5,072 nt of DNA from Candidatus Stygibacter frigidus (GTDB lineage: Bacteria; Cloacimonadota; Cloacimonadia; Cloacimonadales; TCS61). The stretch is taken from contig JAVCCT010000229.1 of NCBI GenBank assembly GCA_030765325.1, positions 1 through 5,072 on the forward strand, given 5' to 3'. A program made the translations under genes and the position numbers. Below are positions 1 through 5,072 of the stretch, piece by piece. Below the pieces are notes generated by a model. It made no database searches. It was not told the DNA's origin and saw only the letters and a list, made by a program, of their open reading frames with translations. Numbering within the stretch: position 1 is the stretch's first letter; every line of letters begins with the position of its first letter.

Positions 1-107
1 GGGCTACAAATAAATATTCCCTACGGGAAAAATGTCAATTCCCTGAAATTGACAAATATGATGAATATGTGCACTTTTTGACAGAAAAATACGCAAATCT
101 GCAATGA
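1..107 (+). CDS. C-terminal end of an unrecognised upstream protein (5' partial)
   Basis: The frame beginning at base 3 is open from the window edge to a TGA at 105-107 and gives 34 residues ending in FPEIDKYDEYVHFLTEKYANLQ-like sequence (the stretch FPEIDKYDEYVHFLTEKY is typical charged, helical protein sequence). The other two forward frames are poorer: one stops at 11-13, and the other stops at 79-81 and reads through a Met/Asn-rich low-quality peptide. The composition (Lys, Glu, Asp, Tyr, with aromatic residues spaced as in an amphipathic helix) is why I choose this frame. I cannot assign a family from so short a tail. The gene ends 139 bases before the reductase start, so it need not belong to the same operon. 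The alternative is that the whole of 1-246 is non-coding. Confidence 0.55.
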   Translation, partial: ATNKYSLREKCQFPEIDKYDEYVHFLTEKYANLQ

Positions 108-137
108 TATCAATTACTTAGGTTGAAAAGTCTCCTT

Positions 138-184
138 TGTCCACTAAGTCCATAAAAGCCGGACTGACAAGAAATTTCTGGACA
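138..184 (+). repeat. Nested inverted repeats in the leader (possible folded RNA or operator)
   Basis: An outer pair TGTCCA (138-143) and TGGACA (179-184) is perfectly complementary and encloses an inner pair AGTCC (147-151) and GGACT (161-165) with a 9-base loop. The right arm abuts the palindrome AGAAATTTCT (170-179). The two stems can form at the same time, except that the outer stem uses the last T of the palindrome. No T run follows, so it is not an ordinary intrinsic terminator. It could be a weak leader fold, a protein-binding site or chance. It does not match a riboswitch class that I can recognise. Confidence 0.3.
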
Positions 185-235
185 TAATTGGAGTGTTTGA
201 TTAGAAAAACAGGAAAGAATAGTTTAAAGAAAAAT

Positions 236-241
236 AAGGAG
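236..241 (+). promoter_or_regulatory. Shine-Dalgarno of the aldo/keto reductase gene
   Basis: AAGGAG ends 5 bases before the ATG at 247. It is a near-consensus ribosome binding site and fixes the start of the reductase. The purine-rich run before it (about 203-241) is also typical of an efficient initiation region. Confidence 0.8.
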
Positions 242-246
242 TTATA

Positions 247-1383
247 ATGAATTATAGAGAATTGGGAAATACGGGTAAAAAGGTATCAGTATTAGGGTTT
301 GGTTTAATGCGACTTCCAGTAGTCGATGGAGATACTGAAAAAATAGACGTGGTTAAGAGTCTGGAAATGGTGGAATATGCGGTAGATAAGGGTGTGAATT
401 ACCTGGATACAGCTTATCCCTATCATAGAGGAGAAAGCGAGAACTTTACCGGCACACTCTGGCAGCATATACCTCGTGATAAAATATATCTTGCCAGTAA
501 ACTGCCCAGCTGGAATATCAAAGAATCGTCAGACCTTGATAAATACTTAAATGAGCAATTGGAAAAAATGAAAACTGACCGGATAGATTTTTATCTGCTG
601 CATGCCTTAAATAGCCGGAACTGGGAGAATTTGAAGAAACAGGGTGTTCTTGAATGGCTGGCAGAAAAGAAGAAATCAGGATTGATCAAACATGCCGGCT
701 TCAGTTTTCATGATAGTTATAATGTGTTTGAAGATATAATCACTTCTTATGACTGGGAATTTTGTCAGATACAATATAATTATCTGGATACGAAATTTCA
801 GGCAGGCGAACGTGGGCTTGATCTGGCACATAAAAGGGGAACTGGAGTAATTAGTATGGAACCTCTGCGGGGAGGACTTCTGGCAAAACAGCCACCAAAA
901 GAAGTAGCTGATGTGATCAAAAACTCTGGTTATCAGGGGAGTCAAGTAAGTCTTAGTTTACGCTGGGTATGGCAACAGACAGGTATAGGTATGCTATTGA
1001 GTGGGATGAGTGATCTGGATCAGGTAAAAGAAAATGTTGCTATTGCTTCGGGAAAAAACCTGGAATTAAGTAAAGAAGAAGAAAATTTGGTTACTCTACT
1101 TTATCAGGCGTATAACAGTCGCATCAAGGTACCCTGCACAGCCTGTAACTACTGCATGCCCTGCCCTCAGGGTGTAGCTATTCCGGGGATATTTCATTTT
1201 TATAATTCAGCCCATATCTTTGATGATCATCAGTGGGGTATCAAATGCTATCCCTTTATTAATAAAGATAATCAAGCGGATAAATGCGTTAAATGCGGAA
1301 TTTGCGAAACCAAATGTCCCCAGCAGATCAAGATCATGTCAGCTTTGGAGACAGCACACAATTATATGACGGTCACTCCATGA
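247..1383 (+). CDS. Aldo/keto reductase with C-terminal di-[4Fe-4S] ferredoxin-like domain
   Basis: This is a predicted cytoplasmic oxidoreductase of 378 residues, the usual size for the Fe-S subgroup of aldo/keto reductases (COG1453 type). Residues about 1-285 form the TIM-barrel. The family's catalytic tetrad is visible as Asp54 and Tyr59 (LDTAYPY), Lys85 (LASKLP) and His119 (YLLHAL). GVISMEPLRGG and the LLSGMSDLDQVKEN segment match the C-terminal cofactor-binding part of the barrel. After it come two cysteine motifs: Cys297-x2-Cys300-x2-Cys303-x2-Cys306-Pro, and a classic ferredoxin motif Cys347-x2-Cys350-x2-Cys353-x3-Cys357-Pro, each able to hold one [4Fe-4S] cluster. The family reduces carbonyls or oxidises alcohols with nicotinamide cofactors; the clusters suggest electron exchange with ferredoxin or flavin partners in an anaerobe (inference). 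The substrate is unknown. The start is supported by AAGGAG 5 bases upstream. The stop overlaps the next start as ATGA. No truncation or missing catalytic residue is seen. Confidence 0.95.
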   Translation: MNYRELGNTGKKVSVLGFGLMRLPVVDGDTEKIDVVKSLEMVEYAVDKGVNYLDTAYPYHRGESENFTGTLWQHIPRDKIYLASKLPSWNIKESSDLDKYLNEQLEKMKTDRIDFYLLHALNSRNWENLKKQGVLEWLAEKKKSGLIKHAGFSFHDSYNVFEDIITSYDWEFCQIQYNYLDTKFQAGERGLDLAHKRGTGVISMEPLRGGLLAKQPPKEVADVIKNSGYQGSQVSLSLRWVWQQTGIGMLLSGMSDLDQVKENVAIASGKNLELSKEEENLVTLLYQAYNSRIKVPCTACNYCMPCPQGVAIPGIFHFYNSAHIFDDHQWGIKCYPFINKDNQADKCVKCGICETKCPQQIKIMSALETAHNYMTVTP

Positions 1384-2036
1384 TAGAAGCCGTGATATTC
1401 GACATGGATGGTGTGATCATAGACTCCGAAAGAGAGCACTATCTCGCCAATCAGAAACTGTTTAAAGAGCTTGAAATAGACCTGGAAGCAGTGGACTATG
1501 ATCAATTTGTGGGCTTGAGCAGCAGATTGATGTGGGAAGCAGTCAAAGAGAAATTCGAGCTGCTGCAAAGCGTTGATGAATTAATGTCCTTAGGTAAACA
1601 AGCGATCATGGAACATTTTAGTAGGCTTGATCTTACTCCCATAGCCGGATTTATGGATCTGCTGGATTATGTAAATGAGCGCAGCATGAAAATAGCGGTT
1701 GCTTCATCATCTCCTGCCGCAATGATTGAGCTGGTTGTGAACAAACTCGGGATCAAAGACTATTTTGATCTACTGGTGAGTGGAGATCAGGTTGAGCGTG
1801 GCAAACCATATCCTGATATTTTTATTCATACCGCTGCCATGTTGCAATCTCAACCTGGTTATTGCATGGTAATAGAAGATTCTCATAATGGAGCAATAGC
1901 TGCAAAAAAAGCAAATATGAACTGCATCGGATACCAGAATCCATCATCTGGCAATCAGGATCTATCGATTTGTAATCTTGTGGTTCATAGTTTTCTTGGG
2001 CAGGATCTGGAAAATCTGTTAGATTATTTATGGTAG
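1380..2036 (+). CDS. HAD-superfamily hydrolase, beta-phosphoglucomutase/phosphatase-like
   Basis: This is a predicted soluble cytoplasmic enzyme of 218 residues, the normal length for HAD subfamily IA. All four HAD motifs are intact. Motif I is FDMDGVIIDSE, with Asp8 as the nucleophile that becomes phosphorylated and Asp10 as general acid/base. Motif II is Ser109 in VASSS, motif III is Lys142 in GKPYPD, and motif IV is Glu166-Asp167 in IEDS, which binds Mg2+. Residues about 15-85 are a helical C1 cap; GLSSRLMW (45-52) resembles the substrate-specificity loop of beta-phosphoglucomutase-like enzymes, with Arg49 where that enzyme has a phosphate-contacting Arg. It may be a sugar-phosphate phosphatase or a mutase; the sequence does not decide. 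I choose the ATG at 1380 because motif I then begins at residue 8 as in relatives, and it overlaps the reductase stop (ATGA). An in-frame ATG at 1293 would add 29 residues that merely re-read the reductase Fe-S region. There is no clear Shine-Dalgarno, consistent with translational coupling. Confidence 0.93.
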   Translation: MIEAVIFDMDGVIIDSEREHYLANQKLFKELEIDLEAVDYDQFVGLSSRLMWEAVKEKFELLQSVDELMSLGKQAIMEHFSRLDLTPIAGFMDLLDYVNERSMKIAVASSSPAAMIELVVNKLGIKDYFDLLVSGDQVERGKPYPDIFIHTAAMLQSQPGYCMVIEDSHNGAIAAKKANMNCIGYQNPSSGNQDLSICNLVVHSFLGQDLENLLDYLW

Positions 2037-2045
2037 ATATTAAAT

Positions 2046-2051
2046 GGAAGG
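2046..2051 (+). promoter_or_regulatory. Shine-Dalgarno deciding the start of the C25 peptidase
   Basis: GGAAGG lies 4 bases before the ATG at 2056 and overlaps the G of an in-frame ATG at 2044. The 2044 ATG has no comparable site upstream, since it follows the previous stop by only 7 bases of AT-rich sequence. The 2056 start also gives a textbook signal peptide (MLKK, then a hydrophobic core), so I favour it. Spacing is a little short, and use of 2044 would only add Met-Glu-Gly-Ile. Confidence 0.55.
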
Positions 2052-2055
2052 TATT

Positions 2056-5000
2056 ATGTTAAAGAAGATTACATTTCTATTGTTACTGGTGATCTGCATT
2101 CAGCTTATTGCTCAGGAAAGCAGAGTGGATAATCTATCTCTGGAATTGAGCAGAAATTCGGGTTACAGTGTACTGCAAGGCGGAACAGAAACCATCTATC
2201 AGCAGGAAGCAGGAGCACCAGCTATTCCTCAACTGGGGGTTTTTGTGGAATTAACAGCAGGGAGTGAAGTGAGATCTATTGAAGTCATTCCACAGGAAAT
2301 AGAAACTCTTAAGCTTGATAAACCTTTGCTGCCAGTGCAGCAGGCAGTGCCATATTCCCAGGAAGCAGGTAAATTTATTGAACCCAGGATGGAATATTAC
2401 AGCCGGAGCGTTTATCCAGCAGACTGGTTAAACACCTATGCTCAGGGAAATTGCGGCGAGCACACGATCCTCAGCATCACCATTAATGCCCTGCAATATG
2501 AACCTGGCAGCAGAACTGCATATATCCCCACCTCCTTTGATATCAATATCGAGACATCATCAGGAGATTTACCAGAATTCAGTGATAATCTTGCTGTGGC
2601 AAAAGTGCTGGAAACCCTGGGAATAGATCGTCCAACAGTGCGTGAAAATACCGGTTATCTAGCAATCGCCCCGCTGATGTTCCAGAATTCTTTGATGCCT
2701 TTATTGGATTGGCGCAGAGAACAGGGATATGATGTATATTTTCGCACCACAGAAGAAATATCTACAGATTATGAAGGTGAAGACCTGCCGGCAAAAATCC
2801 GGTCGTGCATCAGCGATATGCAGCAAACCTATGGAATATCCTATGTAACTCTGGCTGCTGATCATCAGTATATTCCAGCCCGTTTTGCCTTTGCCTTTGA
2901 TTGTGCCTATGGCGCTCACGAGGGTGAAAATGATCTGGCAAGTGATATGTATTACAGTTGCCTGGATGGAAACTGGAATGCTGATGCCGATACACTGTAT
3001 GGCGAGGATGAAGATGAAGTAGATTTATATCCGGAAGTATTTGTGGGTAGAATTCCCGCAAACACTGCAGGCGAGATGACCGCCTATATTAGCAAGCTTT
3101 TGCAGTATGAAAGGGGTACGATAGCAGATTATAATCGCGCTGGAGGGTTAAGCATGGAGCTGTGGGATGGCTCAACCAGCGAGCAATGCCAGCAATATAT
3201 ATATGATCAGTATTTCCCGGATAATTATGAGATAAATTTTATATATGGAGATGATAACAATGAAGCAAATGCCTTTGCTATGCTTTCTGACGGACAAAAT
3301 ATAGTCCAGCACACAGGTCATGCCTGGATCAATGTCCTTTCTCTGGAGAATTATGGACATATATATAGTACCAATGTGGCAGGACTCACCAATGACTGGG
3401 GAGGTATGTTCTATTCGATCGGTTGCTGGTCAAATGCTTTTGACAGTGAATCTATTGGAGAGACATTTGTGAGGGAACAGGATCGCTGCTTTTTGGGATA
3501 TATAGGTAATTCATCTTATGGTTGGGGTTCGCCTTCAGCAGCTCAATTCGGGTTTTCTGAATTTTATCAGAAAGAATTTTTCCGTCTCCTGTTTCATGGA
3601 GATGAAAACACGAAAGCGCTGGGGGCAGTTCAAGCCTTGCAGAAACTTGCCTTTATCCCTTATTATGAGGGGATTTCTATTTATAAATGGGTGGGATATG
3701 AATTAAATCTCTGCGGTGATGCAGCAGCAATGCTGTATACTAATAATCCACCGGAACTGAATATCAGTGCCAGTCACACGGCAGAAGAAATTTATATTCA
3801 GGTGAAGGACGAAAATAATGAGTCTTTATCCGGTGCAGTGATCACATTCAGCGAACAACAGTGGATCACTGATAGTGACGGATTAGCGATTTTGCCCTGG
3901 GTAAGTGAAACAGAAGAAAATTATCAGATCTATGCCAGGGGATATCAGCAATATCCTTTGGTTATGGAAGAAGTCCAGACTCAACCAGTATTGGATGTGA
4001 GTGAAATACCAGAATTGATGGTGCTGGAAACGGAATATGAACTGGGACTGGAAATCATCAATCCTGGTGAAGAGTCGCTAAGTTTCAGGATTCTGGCGAC
4101 ATCTCAGCCCGATGATATAGAGATAATATATGATCCTGAAATAGTTTATACTGTGGCAGGAGGCGATTCTCAAACGCTTGATACTGTAACTATCAGGCTT
4201 GACAGTGCTCCTAATTTTGCTAATGGCACTACATTTGGGCTTGAGCTGCAATTGATTGATCTGGATGAAAACCTGATCACAGCAGCGGAGGTAAACCTGC
4301 AATTGCAGACAGCTGATCTCACCCTGCAGATGGTTGACTGGCAGGAAGATGTGCTTATTGCCGGAGCCACAATACCAGTTAGTTTGACATTTGGCAATCA
4401 GGTAGATATATCAGAGATAGATTCATTCGAACTGGAAATCACAGGAGATGAGATGGAGATGTTTAATTTTTCTCCTTCCATAATTTCTGTAGATATAAAT
4501 GAATTATCAGCTAGCGAAAGCGTAAGCGTAACCAGTAATCTGGCAATAAATCCTGATTTGCCAGAAGATTATTATGGGACAATCTTAATAGAACTTGCGA
4601 TTGGATGGGAAGGCGATAAATCCTGGCACAAAACATATGCCTTTGTGATTGGTAATGGGAATCTTCAGCTTTCAGAAGATTTTGAGAATGGTATAAGCTG
4701 GGATGGTGATGACCAGTGGCAGGAGAATAGCACCTATGCCTATAATGGCATCAATTCTCTTTCCTGCCGTCCTGCGGAAGTGGGAAATTATCTTTTAACT
4801 ACTCCGGTATTAACCTGGGCACCAGGCACTGAAGTATCATTCTGGTATCGAGGTAAAATGCCAATGTATGGAGGGGATGGTTTCTTTTTGAGGCTACTGA
4901 CAGGTGAAGAAGAACAAGTGATCATATTTCTGGGTTCCGGGGGAGCCTTGAACACTGATACTGGCAGACCAATGCCGGAAGTTTACATCGAAACTGAATG

Positions 5001-5072
5001 GGTACACTATCAATTTGATCTGGAAGACCTGCTGATCAATCCCCCCGAAGCCGGAGATAATTATCAGCTTGA
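2056..5072 (+). CDS. Secreted gingipain-like C25 cysteine peptidase, multidomain (3' partial)
   Basis: The reading frame is open from 2056 to the right edge, 1005 codons without a stop. Residues 1-19 are a signal peptide (Lys3-Lys4, hydrophobic core, probable cut after Leu-Ile-Ala before Gln20). Residues about 20-195 look like a C25 propeptide, including GAPAIPQLGVFVEL. Residues about 200-565 are the peptidase domain: GYLAIAP (200-206), LLDWRREQGYDV, the YVTLAADHQYIPAR segment, an acidic loop from Asp304 to Asp323 followed by VGRIPA, then His422 in HTGHAW and Cys457 in SIGCWSNAF, matching the His/Cys dyad of gingipains. The domain closes at LCGDAAAMLY. Next come a carboxypeptidase-regulatory-like Ig fold (about 566-640, with TDSDG at 605-609), two Ig-like modules (about 645-752 and 753-868), and from SEDFENG (873) the start of a jelly-roll choice-of-anchor/MAM-like domain. 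In known C25 proteins the enzyme cleaves proteins outside the cell after propeptide removal; specificity cannot be told here. Export across the outer membrane by type IX secretion is plausible, but the C-terminus is missing. Only 19 bases separate it from the HAD gene. Confidence 0.92.
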   Translation, partial: MLKKITFLLLLVICIQLIAQESRVDNLSLELSRNSGYSVLQGGTETIYQQEAGAPAIPQLGVFVELTAGSEVRSIEVIPQEIETLKLDKPLLPVQQAVPYSQEAGKFIEPRMEYYSRSVYPADWLNTYAQGNCGEHTILSITINALQYEPGSRTAYIPTSFDINIETSSGDLPEFSDNLAVAKVLETLGIDRPTVRENTGYLAIAPLMFQNSLMPLLDWRREQGYDVYFRTTEEISTDYEGEDLPAKIRSCISDMQQTYGISYVTLAADHQYIPARFAFAFDCAYGAHEGENDLASDMYYSCLDGNWNADADTLYGEDEDEVDLYPEVFVGRIPANTAGEMTAYISKLLQYERGTIADYNRAGGLSMELWDGSTSEQCQQYIYDQYFPDNYEINFIYGDDNNEANAFAMLSDGQNIVQHTGHAWINVLSLENYGHIYSTNVAGLTNDWGGMFYSIGCWSNAFDSESIGETFVREQDRCFLGYIGNSSYGWGSPSAAQFGFSEFYQKEFFRLLFHGDENTKALGAVQALQKLAFIPYYEGISIYKWVGYELNLCGDAAAMLYTNNPPELNISASHTAEEIYIQVKDENNESLSGAVITFSEQQWITDSDGLAILPWVSETEENYQIYARGYQQYPLVMEEVQTQPVLDVSEIPELMVLETEYELGLEIINPGEESLSFRILATSQPDDIEIIYDPEIVYTVAGGDSQTLDTVTIRLDSAPNFANGTTFGLELQLIDLDENLITAAEVNLQLQTADLTLQMVDWQEDVLIAGATIPVSLTFGNQVDISEIDSFELEITGDEMEMFNFSPSIISVDINELSASESVSVTSNLAINPDLPEDYYGTILIELAIGWEGDKSWHKTYAFVIGNGNLQLSEDFENGISWDGDDQWQENSTYAYNGINSLSCRPAEVGNYLLTTPVLTWAPGTEVSFWYRGKMPMYGGDGFFLRLLTGEEEQVIIFLGSGGALNTDTGRPMPEVYIETEWVHYQFDLEDLLINPPEAGDNYQL

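Larger units (their letters stand above)
108..246 (+). other. Intergenic leader upstream of the reductase operon
   Basis: This AT-rich stretch of 139 bases separates the upstream ORF tail from the reductase start and should hold the operon promoter. No strong promoter is visible. The best sigma70-like -10 is CATAAT at 183-188, with only a weak -35 (CGGACT, 160-165) at 17 bases. No Bacteroidetes-type TAnnTTTG box is seen. It contains the nested inverted repeats listed separately and a 10-base perfect palindrome AGAAATTTCT at 170-179 that could be an operator half or part of the folded leader. No canonical terminator (GC-rich stem followed by a T run) for the upstream gene is visible. Confidence 0.5.

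Noticed and set aside
49..83. Two TTGACA hexamers (49-54 and 78-83) as -35 promoter boxes
   Set aside because: Neither has a plausible -10 hexamer 16-18 bases downstream, and both lie inside the likely coding tail of the upstream gene.
676..945. Minus-strand ORF of 89 codons
   Set aside because: It lies wholly opposite the conserved TIM-barrel of the reductase and its translation shows no recognisable protein features.
1293..1379. N-terminal extension of the HAD gene from the in-frame ATG at 1293
   Set aside because: The 29 extra residues merely re-read the Fe-S motif of the reductase in another frame. HAD proteins begin a few residues before motif I, which the ATG at 1380 gives, and no Shine-Dalgarno precedes 1293.
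2037..2055. Terminator or promoter between the HAD and peptidase genes
   Set aside because: The gap is only 19 bases and holds no inverted repeat or T run; nothing beyond the ribosome binding site fits in it.
2083..2097. Possible lipoprotein signal (Leu-Val-Ile-Cys14) in the peptidase leader
   Set aside because: Ile just before the Cys does not fit the lipobox, which needs a small residue there, and the hydrophobic core continues past the Cys to a better signal peptidase I site after Ala19.
2438..2626. Plus-strand ORF of 62 codons in another frame, and the similar one at 3518-3706
   Set aside because: Both sit inside the continuous peptidase frame, which carries all recognisable motifs; the out-of-frame peptides have none.
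2701..3061. Two overlapping minus-strand ORFs (2701-2919 and 2810-3061)
   Set aside because: They are opposite the conserved part of the C25 peptidase domain; one is His/Pro-rich low-complexity reading, typical of an antisense shadow.
4078..4397. Minus-strand ORFs of 74 and 75 codons
   Set aside because: They lie opposite the Ig-like modules of the peptidase, overlap each other, and show no start context or family features.

Overview
The window carries three complete or nearly complete genes on the plus strand, tightly packed, plus the tail of a fourth at the left edge. The moderately AT-rich composition, the secreted gingipain-type (peptidase family C25) protein with a multidomain beta-rich C-terminal extension, and its signal peptide ending in Leu-Ile-Ala-Gln point to a bacterium of the Fibrobacteres-Chlorobi-Bacteroidetes (FCB) group. 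Candidatus Cloacimonadota is my best guess, because such C25 proteins and anaerobic Fe-S aldo/keto reductases fit that lineage. This placement is inference from gene content; there is no rRNA or marker gene here.

Layout: positions 1-107 hold the C-terminal end of an unrecognised protein. Positions 108-246 are intergenic and contain two nested inverted repeats and a good Shine-Dalgarno. Positions 247-1383 encode an aldo/keto reductase with a C-terminal di-[4Fe-4S] ferredoxin-like domain. It overlaps by 4 bases (ATGA) a HAD-superfamily phosphatase/phosphomutase-like gene (1380-2036). After only 19 bases an exported C25 cysteine peptidase starts at 2056 and runs off the right edge (at least 1005 residues in the window). 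It has a signal peptide, propeptide-like region, C25 catalytic domain with His422/Cys457, three Ig-like/beta-sandwich modules and the start of a jelly-roll 'choice-of-anchor' type domain.

How they work together: the reductase and the HAD enzyme are probably translationally coupled and may act on related small carbonyl or phosphorylated metabolites in the cytoplasm, but no substrate can be read from the sequence. The peptidase acts outside the cytoplasm. It is probably co-transcribed because no terminator or promoter is visible in the 19-base gap, but there is no obvious biochemical link to the first two genes. A type IX secretion route is plausible for it, but the C-terminal sorting domain that would show this lies outside the window.

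I see no tRNA, rRNA, CRISPR array, insertion sequence or other mobile element. I do not see evidence for a new multi-gene system. The most noteworthy items are the architecture of the peptidase, the paired Fe-S motifs of the reductase and the ATGA coupling.
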